A stretch of DNA of 8,318 bases from Candidatus Omnitrophota bacterium (GCA_023247595.1 JAHFGF010000069.1:1-8318), one strand, 5' to 3'. Shown: positions 1-7,371, counted from the stretch's first letter. Made by a program: numbers and translations. The notes: generated by a model not told the origin, from the letters alone.

Positions 1-72
1 AATCATTAGAATAATGAACTAGCGGATCGTGGAGCCGTATGGATTAAATGGAATCTCTCCCATATGCGTATC

Positions 73-189
73 GCTCAAGTGTGAGGATTGTGATTCCGTT
101 CAACGAGACCGCACACAATTCCTCTAATAAGTCTCTAAAGAAATTGTGTAGGTCTCAATTCACGTTCATCCCAACCCTCACACTTGAGC
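73..189. repeat. large nested imperfect palindrome (two-tier stem-loop)
   Basis: The outer arms are 73-90 (GCTCAAGTGTGAGGATTG) and 172-189 (CAACCCTCACACTTGAGC), complementary at 17 of 18 positions. Inside, 105-120 (GAGACCGCACACAATT) pairs with 142-156 (AATTGTGTAGGTCTC), broken only by a two-versus-one base bulge, leaving a loop of about 21 nt. This is too long and ordered to be chance. Nothing resembling a transposase or a U-tract accompanies it, so it could be a structured RNA, an interspersed palindromic repeat or a protein-binding or recombination site. The sequence alone does not say which. Confidence 0.7.
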
Positions 190-226
190 CAGGCTTAGAT
201 CGAACTCACGTTAAATAAGTACACAT

Positions 227-283
227 GAGCACAAGTTACAAGGGCACAAGGTGAACACAAGTTACAGGTGTTCGTTTGTGCTC
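227..283 (+). promoter_or_regulatory. leader hairpin directly before the FtsB-like gene's ribosome binding site
   Basis: GAGCACAA (227-234) pairs perfectly with TTGTGCTC (276-283), and inside it GAACAC (253-258) pairs with GTGTTC (268-273) around a 9-nt loop. The outer stem ends only a few bases before the GAGG ribosome binding site at 289-292. In the mRNA it could affect access of ribosomes or RNA stability. There is no run of T after it, so it is not a terminator. A regulatory role is inference; the pairing is seen. Confidence 0.45.
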
Positions 284-297
284 TCTCCGAGGTCTTT

Positions 298-618
298 ATG
301 TTGCGCAATCCTCTCTGGCTTTTTACATTTGCGATTCTGGTCCTGGCATTTTTTCTGCCGTCGTATTCGCAGATGCAGGATTTGAAACAGAAGAACCAGG
401 ATTACGAACACCAGATCAAAGACTTGACCAAAAAAAACGCGGCCTTGCGTGAAGAAAAAAGACTTTTGAAGGATGATCCGGATTATTTCGAGAAAGTCGC
501 CCGCGAAAAAATGGGCCTGGTCAAAGAGAATGAAGTGATTTATAAACTGGTAGACCCTGCTCAGCTAAACGCAGTCAAACAGCCCGCCGCTGAAAAGCAG
601 TTGAATGCCACGCGATAA
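298..618 (+). CDS. FtsB/DivIC-family septum formation initiator protein
   Basis: This small bitopic membrane protein (106 residues) has the layout of the FtsB/DivIC family, which works in the divisome with FtsL and FtsQ (DivIB) to activate septal peptidoglycan synthesis. After a three-residue cytoplasmic stub come one membrane segment (about 5-22), a charged heptad-rich coiled coil (about 24-58), and the family signature DPDYFEKVAREKMGLVKENE (about 60-79), matching the usual 'P-x-Y-IE-x-x-AR-x-x-LGMVKPGE' pattern. A Lys/Ala/Pro-rich tail follows. I start at ATG 298 because GAGG at 289-292 sits 5 nt upstream; the in-frame GTG at 268 lies inside a hairpin and would add ten residues before the short N-terminus. 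It stands alone here and converges on the pga operon. FtsB and DivIC cannot be separated without knowing the organism, so no symbol is given. Confidence 0.87.
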   Translation: MLRNPLWLFTFAILVLAFFLPSYSQMQDLKQKNQDYEHQIKDLTKKNAALREEKRLLKDDPDYFEKVAREKMGLVKENEVIYKLVDPAQLNAVKQPAAEKQLNATR

Positions 619-662
619 AACATTCTCCTTCGCAAAAGTAATAGAACTTGTTTTTTTGCTTC

Positions 663-726
663 GGAGCAATTATTCTGCTCGAGAATATTCCTGTGAAGCA
701 GAATAGTAATTCCCGCCTGATTTTTT
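663..726. terminator. possible terminator hairpin between convergent genes
   Basis: TATTCTGCT (671-679) pairs perfectly with AGCAGAATA (697-705), and the arms extend weakly into GGAGCAATT and AATTCCC. On the + strand a run of six T (721-726) follows, though about 15 nt beyond the stem, and another run of seven T lies before it (651-657). The position, between the stops of the FtsB-like gene (+) and pgaD (-), suits a terminator, but the distance from stem to T-run is not classical. The minus strand has no U-tract after the stem, so pga transcription may end otherwise. Confidence 0.35.
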
Positions 727-731
727 ATTTC

Positions 732-1259
732 TTATGTCGGCCTGAACAAACCCTTGGCCTGCTTTTTCGGATTTGAATTGCCTGTCTGCGCAAGAATGAT
801 CTGATGGTTTTCTGCGAATGTTACCGTAACATTCTTCCATTCGCGCGCATTGTCGACGGAATGAGGGGGCATTTCAAAAAAGTTTTCTAAGTCTTGAGCC
901 GTTACCAATTTATCGCTTTTGCGCCGTTCTTTATTTTTGAATTTCTTGGCATTATAGAAATTCCAGCCGCGGATTATTAAATAGAGGGCGAAGATTGCGC
1001 CCATGTAGATGAACCCAAAATCAATCAGCGCTGAAAAACCGCCCAAGCGGATCATGTGTTCGTAGAAAATCTGAAATCCCACAAACCATAAGAAAACCAG
1101 AAGCAGGGGGCGGCACAGCACGGCCCAAATGAACCAGCCGATGGCTGTGACAGTAAGCTCCATGCCTTTGCGCATCGGGCTTAATGCTTCGGGACGATCG
1201 ATGATCAATCGATCCTGTTCTTTTTGGTCGTTGCTTTTTTTGTTTTCTTCTTGAGTCAT
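732..1259 (-). CDS. pgaD: PgaD, inner-membrane partner of the PNAG synthase
   Basis: This 175-residue protein is the small subunit that, in E. coli, joins PgaC in the inner membrane and is needed for polymer synthesis; the PgaC-PgaD pair is activated by cyclic-di-GMP. Features seen: a polar N-terminus leading to LIIDRPEALSP (about 18-28), where E. coli PgaD starts; two membrane segments (about 37-63 and 78-99); a basic stretch YNAKKFKNKERRK just after the second one; and a cytoplasmic tail with VTVTFAENHQI, which lines up with the end of E. coli PgaD. It is longer than the E. coli protein (137), with extra residues at both ends. AGGGAG (1265-1270) overlaps the pgaC stop and precedes ATG by 5 nt, so it is the last gene of the operon and probably coupled to pgaC. 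PgaD is poorly conserved, so position and topology carry much of the call. Confidence 0.9.
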   Translation of the reverse strand: MTQEENKKSNDQKEQDRLIIDRPEALSPMRKGMELTVTAIGWFIWAVLCRPLLLVFLWFVGFQIFYEHMIRLGGFSALIDFGFIYMGAIFALYLIIRGWNFYNAKKFKNKERRKSDKLVTAQDLENFFEMPPHSVDNAREWKNVTVTFAENHQIILAQTGNSNPKKQAKGLFRPT

Positions 1260-1268
1260 AAGATCTCC

Positions 1269-2492
1269 CTAAAATCCCCGGTCCGGGCTTTCCCAGACGG
1301 CAATAGTCCCTCTTTTTTTAATCATGGCTTTCGGAAAACCGATAACGGTAACTACCGCGTTAATTATCCAATAGATCAGCGGATACCAGATGAGCCAAAA
1401 ATACATCTTATAAATTTTTGGTTCAAAGCGGCTGTCGATGACAAGCCCGATGGCCATTTGGATGAGACAAGAAATCGCCAGGATAATACCGGTCCATCCC
1501 GGAATTATTCCTTTAACAACCACCGACGGCGGCAGTGTTACAAAAAGGCCGACAATATAAATAGCGAACGTCATAAAAAGCATGTAAGCCCAGAAAATGC
1601 TGACAGTATATTCAAAGTAAAGCGGCCAAATGCGTCTTTGCTGCCAACGAAACATGGAGCCAAAATATTTAAGCAAGACTTCACTCCCGCCTTGCGACCA
1701 GCGCAGGCGCTGGCGCCATAAACCTTTGAGCGTCTCGGGCATGAGGATCCAGCACAAAGCGCGGGGTTCGTAGCGAATGTCCCAGAACTTCACTTGTAAT
1801 TTCCAGCTGATATCAATGTCTTCAGTCACCATGTCATTGCTCCAAAATCCGACGGAAAGAAGCGCGCGTTTGCGAAACGCGGCAATGACGCCGGAAACTG
1901 TGTAGATTTTTCCCAGAATGCGCTGCGTGCGTTTGATCATTCCGATGATCGATGAAAATTCACCGACCTGGATTTTACCGATGATGCTGGTGCGGTTACG
2001 CACGCGGGGATTGCCCGTAATGGCGCCCACGCGCGGAAAATTCAGGAAATGCCACAGGAAATATTTGACAGCCGCTGGGTCTAAAAGGGCATCTGCGTCG
2101 ATACATACCAAATATTCGCCTTTGGAGGCAATCGCGCCCATGGTCAAGGCCATGCCTTTGCCTTGGTTGGTTGCCAATTGCACGACGCGCAGGCGGGAAT
2201 TAGTTTTTTCTAATTCTAAAAGAATTTTTAGCGTGTCGTCCTTGGAGCCGTCATCAATGGCAATGATTTCATAATTCGGATATTCCTGTTTTTCTAAATA
2301 ACCGACCGTTTCTCGGATGCACTCGGATTCGTTATGGCAGGGGATGAGGATAGATACCAAAGGAGACTGCGGCAATTCAATGTCTTCCTGTTTCGGTTCC
2401 CGGAAAAAATGATAAATAATCCCGCCGATCATGAAGGCAAAGGACATGAACAGGGGATAGTAGAAAACGAAATTGTAAATAGCCTGCAGCAT
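1269..2492 (-). CDS. pgaC: PgaC, poly-beta-1,6-GlcNAc synthase (family 2 glycosyltransferase)
   Basis: This processive inner-membrane glycosyltransferase polymerises UDP-GlcNAc into beta-1,6-linked PNAG and moves the chain to the periplasm. Its 407 residues are close to the family size (E. coli 441). Seen in order: an N-terminal membrane segment (about 8-28); the GT2 start VSILIPCHNE (46-55); IDDGS with Asp80/81; the metal-binding DAD (132-134) in CIDADALL; TGNPRVRNR (159-167); TED (223-225) with the catalytic-base Asp; and QRLRW (261-265), the Q-x-x-R-W motif of processive synthases. Three or so membrane segments follow (about 293-318, 332-352, 363-386). All key residues are intact. The start lies 5 nt after the pgaB stop with only a weak GGA about 10 nt upstream, so translation is probably coupled to pgaB. 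Cyclic-di-GMP control is known for the E. coli complex and only inferred here. Confidence 0.97.
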   Translation of the reverse strand: MLQAIYNFVFYYPLFMSFAFMIGGIIYHFFREPKQEDIELPQSPLVSILIPCHNESECIRETVGYLEKQEYPNYEIIAIDDGSKDDTLKILLELEKTNSRLRVVQLATNQGKGMALTMGAIASKGEYLVCIDADALLDPAAVKYFLWHFLNFPRVGAITGNPRVRNRTSIIGKIQVGEFSSIIGMIKRTQRILGKIYTVSGVIAAFRKRALLSVGFWSNDMVTEDIDISWKLQVKFWDIRYEPRALCWILMPETLKGLWRQRLRWSQGGSEVLLKYFGSMFRWQQRRIWPLYFEYTVSIFWAYMLFMTFAIYIVGLFVTLPPSVVVKGIIPGWTGIILAISCLIQMAIGLVIDSRFEPKIYKMYFWLIWYPLIYWIINAVVTVIGFPKAMIKKRGTIAVWESPDRGF

Positions 2493-2497
2493 AGTTT

Positions 2498-4432
2498 TTA
2501 TTTCCGTTTAAACGGGAAATCCTCCGTTGACATCATCATGCGTATTTCATCAGCCCGCGGATGGTCCTCAAGAAAATCATCCGGATAATAGGCCAAATGA
2601 TACGCTCCGTCGGCAACGAGTGCTTCTAGCCAATTGTTTAACATTTCTGTTTTAAGCCAAACTTTTTTGTTCCAATCAAACGCCTGAATTTTAAAGACCG
2701 TTTTTTCAAGTCCTTGCGGATGCGCTTTAGCCGTATCCACCAATTGTTTAAACCAGCGATCGCGGCGGCTTTTGATTTCCTCGAGATACGGATACACCAT
2801 GACGACGGCGTAATCATACTTCTTAAGTGTTTGTTCATAATTCTGGGCGAATGATTCCTCGCCTTTGGGGTCTGTCAAAACAGAAGGATAAAGGTTGCGC
2901 GCGAAACGCGCTTCAGGGCGGTAATACCGGACGGCTTTCATAAGTTCCTGCGAAAAATAGATAAGCTGGTCGGTCTTTTTTTGCGTCCAGGCGTTTTGTT
3001 CGTCTTGGGATAAATCTTCAGGATCTTTTAGAGAGCCTCCCGTAATTTTTAAATATTCTTTCAGCGCGTCAGGACTAAAATCTTCCATGTTCGTCAAATA
3101 CGCGTCATCCTGAAAAAGCACGCCGTCAACAGCGGCATTGACGGCTAAATCTTCATACAGTTGATAAACGATCTTTAGGGTTTCTTTATTAAAAGGAGAG
3201 AGGCGTTGGTACGGCTCGTCGCTATTGACGACTTCACCAAAGGCGTATTTTTTCACCTGCAAAGCTTCGGTTTTAGTTTCATCAGGCAAAATGATGCTCA
3301 GCATCGGCATCCAGGCGTAAACTTCAACCATGGACCGCGTGCGCAGCTGATGCGCCACGCGGTTAAAAAGATCCATGCGCACCGGTAGAACTCTGTTGGG
3401 GAAATAAACCGATTGCGCGTTGCCGGTTCCCTGCGGATCAGCAAACGCCTGCAGATAAACAGTGGTCACTTTCATTTCTTTGACGCGGTCTAACACCGCG
3501 TTTAAATTTCGTTCAACCTGTTTGGGGTCTTCATCGTAGATGTTGTCCAAGTCGATTTGCATGATACGCGTTTGCGCGGGCACATCGGGTTTAAGTTTAA
3601 GAAATCGCAATAAATATTCAAGCTCAGGATTTTTGTAGACGAGAAATCGTTCAATGATCCCCGCCGTATGAATGTCGGAATAGCGGTCATTTAAAGTTAA
3701 ACTAATATCAATGCCCGCCTTTTGAGCGCCTTTAACGCCGATCGCGTTGTATTTTCCATACGGCCAGGCAATGGAGTGGACTTTGATTCCCAAGCGGCTT
3801 TCTAAGGTTTCTTTGGATTTTAAAATGTCCGCCCAGACGCGTTTCTGGTAAATGTCTTTGTCCTCGTAACTGAGAGATTTCAGATCAAAGAACCGCGCGA
3901 CGGCCGCGGCATCTTCGTTTCCTTGCGGGTTATAGTTGAACCCTTTGTGGAGATCATGCGAATGCGAAGCGATTTCAACCAAAGGACTCTTGGATACTTC
4001 CTGAAGCTGGGCCCAGGTCATGATTTTTTGTTTGACCGACGGAGGAGGAGAATCAATCCACCCGGAAACAACCGCAAGCACGCTGGGAATGCGGTATTCC
4101 TTTAAAAGCGGAAAAACAAAATCGTAATAACTGGCATACGCGTCGTCAAATGTCAGAAGCACCGGCTTGGGCGCGAGCGGCTTGCCCTTTTTCTGGGCGA
4201 GGATAACGTCATTGAGGCTCACGAAATGAAAGCCATGCGCCCGGAAATATTCAATGGTATTAACAAAACTTTTTTGGTCGACCCCGAAATTATCCTGATC
4301 CACATCCTTAGGGATGTCGTGATAACACAGGACAATCAGTCCGCTGGTGCTGTCTGCCGTCGATGGAAGGGCAGAGCCCAATAAGGCCGTTGCAAGAACT
4401 GCGGCGGTTAACATTGTTCGTAGATATCTCAT
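2498..4432 (-). CDS. pgaB: PgaB, periplasmic PNAG N-deacetylase with C-terminal hydrolase-like domain
   Basis: PgaB removes some N-acetyl groups from PNAG in the periplasm, which E. coli needs for export. With the start at 4432 it has 644 residues (E. coli 672). Residues 1-25 are a signal peptide with a core at about 7-23 and a likely cut after PSTA. A family 4 carbohydrate esterase domain (about 32-285) carries YHD (His38), LTFDDAY (Asp96 base, Asp97 metal ligand), SHSHDLH (His157 and His162, spaced as in E. coli PgaB) and AWPYGKYN. The second domain (about 286-644, glycoside hydrolase 153 type) carries IMQIDLDNIYD, YLQAFADP, YAWMPMLS and the active-site DGVLFQDDA (436-444). I prefer ATG 4432 because GGGAG at 4440-4444 is 7 nt upstream and the signal peptide starts there; an upstream ATG at 4477 would overlap pgaA and add 15 residues. 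Unlike E. coli PgaB it has no lipobox cysteine. Confidence 0.96.
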   Translation of the reverse strand: MRYLRTMLTAAVLATALLGSALPSTADSTSGLIVLCYHDIPKDVDQDNFGVDQKSFVNTIEYFRAHGFHFVSLNDVILAQKKGKPLAPKPVLLTFDDAYASYYDFVFPLLKEYRIPSVLAVVSGWIDSPPPSVKQKIMTWAQLQEVSKSPLVEIASHSHDLHKGFNYNPQGNEDAAAVARFFDLKSLSYEDKDIYQKRVWADILKSKETLESRLGIKVHSIAWPYGKYNAIGVKGAQKAGIDISLTLNDRYSDIHTAGIIERFLVYKNPELEYLLRFLKLKPDVPAQTRIMQIDLDNIYDEDPKQVERNLNAVLDRVKEMKVTTVYLQAFADPQGTGNAQSVYFPNRVLPVRMDLFNRVAHQLRTRSMVEVYAWMPMLSIILPDETKTEALQVKKYAFGEVVNSDEPYQRLSPFNKETLKIVYQLYEDLAVNAAVDGVLFQDDAYLTNMEDFSPDALKEYLKITGGSLKDPEDLSQDEQNAWTQKKTDQLIYFSQELMKAVRYYRPEARFARNLYPSVLTDPKGEESFAQNYEQTLKKYDYAVVMVYPYLEEIKSRRDRWFKQLVDTAKAHPQGLEKTVFKIQAFDWNKKVWLKTEMLNNWLEALVADGAYHLAYYPDDFLEDHPRADEIRMMMSTEDFPFKRK

Positions 4433-4445
4433 AACACAACTCCCA

Positions 4446-7169
4446 TTAGAATCGCTTGCGTAAAGTCCCGTAAACATTTAGTGAATTCACGTCATCATTG
4501 TCGTAATTCCGCAACGCGTAGATCGTCCCGAACAGGACGCTGAATGTGTCGGAATGCCTGTATTCAATTTCATAACGTAAGAAACCCACATCTGCGGCGC
4601 TGAAATTTTTCTGCCACTGCTGCCCGACCCCGACAAAGAAACGGTCAACAACGGCCTTTTCATAACGGCGGTACCAGGTGTGCTCGACATTAGGGATTAA
4701 ATAAAAAGCATAAACAGCCTCGGGGCTGTAATAATTCACGTCCTGCTTGGAATACGTGGCGTACGCGAGCTCTGTTCCCATGCGCCATTTCCAATACGCG
4801 TAGGTCCAGACGGCTGAATCCGTTGACCAGGCATAATTTAAATTTTGGTTGCTGTCCTCAAAATCTTTGAGATCCACAGACCAGCTCGTGTTAAACGATT
4901 CATGGCGGCGGTAGCGCGCGGATAATTTATAATCTTGTACGTCGATGCCTTCGGCGCGGCTGCGCAAAGGAACGTCAATGGAATGCGAATCATAATCAAA
5001 CGCGTACGTCCAGAAATCATCGGGCATGTATTCAACTCCGGCGATTGCGCCGATTTTATTTCCGCTTCGGTAATCCCCGCTTAAAGCGCCAGTCAGTTTC
5101 CAAGTCATGTTCGGCTGATAAATATCTCCGACGTAAAAACGTTCGGTCAGGTCGTTCGTTCCTGTTTGTGTTGTTTCCCGGCGGATTAATTGCGCAAATA
5201 ATTGATTATGATCGGTGACAGGTTCGTCGACCCGCAGGGACAAACCGAATTCGTCCTCGCCGGGAAATTCGGTGAGGTAATACGCGTTTAATGTCAAAAG
5301 TCCCATATCGTCAACTTCTATTAAATGTTTGGCTCGTTTGACATGCCGGTTGTTCGGATGTTGATGGTAAAGTTCTCTAATAAATGCGCGGGCTTCTTTT
5401 TTATACATGTTGTCGTAAAGCGCCCGCGCGTAACCGATGCTTGCTTGAACATAGGTTGGGTCCATGGTTTGAATCATGCGGAATCTGTGCAGCGCTTGAC
5501 GGGGCCAGCCGCGCCACAGGGCAAGATGGGCCATGGACGAACGCAATTGAATGGAGGCGGGCGCGACTTTAAGATACTGCATGCCTATTTTTTGGGCCTT
5601 TTTCAGACGGTCCTGATACATCAAAAGCCAAACTTTATTCTGGGCGATTTCTTCCTTGCGCGCGTTATCCGTCAGGATTCCGCGTTCCTTGACCTGAACA
5701 GGTTCCAAAAGGTCCATGGCTTCCAAAAGCTTGGCGGCTTGATTAAATTGTCCCAAATCCACATAGGTGTAATAGACTGCCATTTTTGTTTTATAAGAGC
5801 TGGACTGTTTGTTTAAACTCGACTGGTACATGCTCAGGGCTTTTTTTGGCTGACGATTATAGAGGTAGGCATCCGCCGCCGCTTCAACAATCCACGTCGG
5901 AATTTCAACGCCGTCATCAACTGCTTGTTCATATTCAAAGATCACCTGATCGAATTGTTCGGTTTGGCTCAATGCCAAAATGCGGTCCCATCGGTTACGC
6001 GTGTCTTCAACTTTGGCAGACTTGGGATCGAAAGAGGCATAATTTTTTTTGGCCACAGCATAATCGTCTTTTCTTTTCAAAGTTTTTTCTGTCAATGCCG
6101 TCAACGCGGTTTTCGGTTCTTCCCAACGGATATAACTCATGGCCATATTCCCTCGGGAACGCTGATGCAAGACAGGATCTGATTGAGGGTTTGCTGAAAT
6201 TTGATCCAAGGCCAGGGAATGGGCGCCCAGGTCCATCAGCGCGCGCATCTTTACGTTAAACGCGGCCTGATTAGACGGGTAGATTTCTAAAACGTGATTA
6301 TAGACTTGAACGGCAGGAAGAAAATCCCGCGTTTGTTCCAGCAGTTCGCCTTCGAGCATGAGGATGGAATAGGATTTTGAATCTGCTTTTAGTCCGTCTT
6401 GAATTATCTTACGCGTGTCGTTGTATCGCATCTGTTTGAGATAAATCCGTCCAATCCGCTCCAAAGCATGGATGTTCAGCGGATTTTTTAGAATGACCAT
6501 TTGATAGAGTTTATCCGCCGCGTTTACAGATTCATATTGTTCAACCATTGCCGCTATATCAAATTCCAATGAGTCGGGATATTGGTCAAAATTTTTCAAA
6601 AGATTTTTTCGATGCAGCAAAAATTGGCTTTTACCATCGGGCTGGGGTGCAAGCGTCTTGACTAATAGAGTAGCCTCGGCAACCGAGAACCCATCCTCGC
6701 CGTGCTCATTCAAAGACGTAAATATTTCTTCAAGATCGCTTTGATCGGTTCGGGAATACATTTTGTTAATGAAATTGACTATTTCATTCTTATTAAGATT
6801 GTTTTCTTCCGTGGAAAGCCATTCTATCGACGCCCGCGGGCTATCGCTTAACCACAGCCATTCAGCTTTTTGAAATTTATAATTTTGGTTCTTGGAATCT
6901 TGGGCCAGCAAAGCTTCAAGGTGCTGTCCGGCTTCCTGATAATTTTTCTGAGCCATGGCAGACCAAAATAAATCTTGAGGAGATGGTTCTGGCGGTTTAA
7001 CAGGTGCGGCTATTTCACTGGCGGGTTCATCGACGGTTTCATTGACAATTTCATTGACTGTGACCGGCGCATCATCAGCCAAAACCAAATGCGAAGAACC
7101 GATGAGAATGACAATTCCCATCAGCGGTCGTAAAAGGAATGATGAACTAAAAAAATAATTCGCGTTCAT
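4446..7169 (-). CDS. pgaA: PgaA, outer-membrane PNAG export porin with TPR domain
   Basis: PgaA binds partly deacetylated PNAG with periplasmic tetratricopeptide repeats and passes it through an outer-membrane beta-barrel. This protein has 907 residues, about 100 more than E. coli PgaA (807). Seen: a signal peptide (1-31, cut after HLVLA); an acidic, Pro-rich linker (about 32-64) with near-repeated VNEIVNETVDEP; a long helical region (about 65-615) of TPR-like helix pairs, clearest at about 200-330 and 395-600; then a barrel (about 622-907) of alternating Tyr/Trp-rich strands and Asp/Asn-rich turns, ending LRKRF, with the terminal Phe typical of barrels inserted by the Bam complex. The extra length is in the TPR part. 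First gene of the operon; its stop is 13 nt before pgaB. The ATG at 7169 has AAGGG about 14 nt upstream, farther than usual; Met17 is an alternative but would shorten the signal peptide and has no better site. Confidence 0.94.
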   Translation of the reverse strand: MNANYFFSSSFLLRPLMGIVILIGSSHLVLADDAPVTVNEIVNETVDEPASEIAAPVKPPEPSPQDLFWSAMAQKNYQEAGQHLEALLAQDSKNQNYKFQKAEWLWLSDSPRASIEWLSTEENNLNKNEIVNFINKMYSRTDQSDLEEIFTSLNEHGEDGFSVAEATLLVKTLAPQPDGKSQFLLHRKNLLKNFDQYPDSLEFDIAAMVEQYESVNAADKLYQMVILKNPLNIHALERIGRIYLKQMRYNDTRKIIQDGLKADSKSYSILMLEGELLEQTRDFLPAVQVYNHVLEIYPSNQAAFNVKMRALMDLGAHSLALDQISANPQSDPVLHQRSRGNMAMSYIRWEEPKTALTALTEKTLKRKDDYAVAKKNYASFDPKSAKVEDTRNRWDRILALSQTEQFDQVIFEYEQAVDDGVEIPTWIVEAAADAYLYNRQPKKALSMYQSSLNKQSSSYKTKMAVYYTYVDLGQFNQAAKLLEAMDLLEPVQVKERGILTDNARKEEIAQNKVWLLMYQDRLKKAQKIGMQYLKVAPASIQLRSSMAHLALWRGWPRQALHRFRMIQTMDPTYVQASIGYARALYDNMYKKEARAFIRELYHQHPNNRHVKRAKHLIEVDDMGLLTLNAYYLTEFPGEDEFGLSLRVDEPVTDHNQLFAQLIRRETTQTGTNDLTERFYVGDIYQPNMTWKLTGALSGDYRSGNKIGAIAGVEYMPDDFWTYAFDYDSHSIDVPLRSRAEGIDVQDYKLSARYRRHESFNTSWSVDLKDFEDSNQNLNYAWSTDSAVWTYAYWKWRMGTELAYATYSKQDVNYYSPEAVYAFYLIPNVEHTWYRRYEKAVVDRFFVGVGQQWQKNFSAADVGFLRYEIEYRHSDTFSVLFGTIYALRNYDNDDVNSLNVYGTLRKRF

Positions 7170-7224
7170 TGTTTTACATTCAGCCCTTTATTCGAAAAGA
7201 TTTTTATTTACGCGCACTCAATAT

Positions 7225-7253
7225 AGTATAGGTTTGCGAGAAAAGGAAAACAA
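7225..7253 (-). promoter_or_regulatory. candidate sigma70-type promoter of the pga operon
   Basis: Reading the minus strand, TTGTTT (7253-7248) and TATACT (7230-7225) are separated by exactly 17 nt. The -10 matches TATAAT at five of six positions, and the -35 keeps the important TTG but not ACA. The start of transcription would fall near 7218, giving a leader of about 49 nt before pgaA. It is the best-placed promoter I can see for the four-gene operon; the weak -35 would fit dependence on an activator, but no operator is recognisable. Confidence 0.5.
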
Positions 7254-7262
7254 TAGAGGGCG

Positions 7263-7291
7263 GCCTGTTGCGGTAATCTTTTATTACAGGC
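7263..7291. repeat. bulged hairpin upstream of the pga promoter
   Basis: GCCT (7263-7266) plus GTAAT (7273-7277) pair with ATTAC (7283-7287) plus AGGC (7288-7291): nine base pairs with a 5-nt loop and a 6-nt one-sided bulge (GTTGCG). It sits 10 bp upstream of the pga -35 box and just before the Shine-Dalgarno of a possible small + strand ORF. It could be an operator or a leader structure for either direction; no family is recognised. Confidence 0.35.
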
Positions 7292-7308
7292 TAAATAGAA
7301 GGTAATAC

Positions 7309-7371
7309 ATGAACTTACGTAAACTTCTTCGGCAGTTTTTTCAAAAAAAGATTGAAAGGCCAGGGAATTAA
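7309..7371 (+). CDS. possible 20-residue cationic peptide ORF
   Basis: ATG 7309 is preceded by AGAAGG (7297-7302) at an ideal 6-nt spacing, and the frame runs 20 codons to TAA (7369-7371). The peptide begins MNLRKLLRQFFQKK and carries six Lys/Arg against one Glu, with hydrophobic residues spaced so that the first 15 could form an amphipathic helix. It lies divergently from pgaA, about 140 bp away. I see no good promoter for it. It could be a leader peptide, a small membrane-active protein, the 5' end of a decayed gene, or chance; the Shine-Dalgarno is its only real support. Confidence 0.28.
   Translation: MNLRKLLRQFFQKKIERPGN

Larger units (their letters stand above)
1..297. other. non-coding, hairpin-rich region upstream of the FtsB-like gene
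   Basis: I see no gene here: stops are frequent in all frames and no tRNA or rRNA signature is recognisable. Three sets of inverted repeats fill most of it. GAGC (32-35), CGTATG (36-41) and GATT (42-45) can pair with GCTC (73-76), CATATG (61-66) and AATC (52-55). A large nested palindrome lies at 73-189. A leader hairpin lies at 227-283. A short direct repeat, CACAAGTTACA, occurs at 230-240 and 256-266 (26-bp period). I could not find a convincing sigma70 promoter for the downstream gene. Confidence 0.6.

Noticed and set aside
31..76. Resemblance of GGAGCCGTATG to the start of group II intron domain V
   Set aside because: Domain V needs a near-invariant 34-nt hairpin closing with a GTACGGTTC-like arm and a GAAA-type loop. 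Here the partner arm is different, the loop is not GNRA, and no reverse transcriptase or domain VI is present.
1224..1721. Long + strand open frame opposite pgaC and pgaD
   Set aside because: It is antisense to two genes with intact motifs, has low-complexity basic composition and matches no family. The same applies to the other frames opposite pgaA and pgaB.
4433..4477. Longer pgaB start at 4477
   Set aside because: It overlaps the end of pgaA, puts 15 polar residues before the signal peptide, and lacks the Shine-Dalgarno that ATG 4432 has.
7170..7300. Cyclic-di-GMP (GEMM) riboswitch in the pga leader
   Set aside because: It would suit the pathway, but neither the conserved core nor the two-helix layout is present, and the predicted leader is only about 49 nt.
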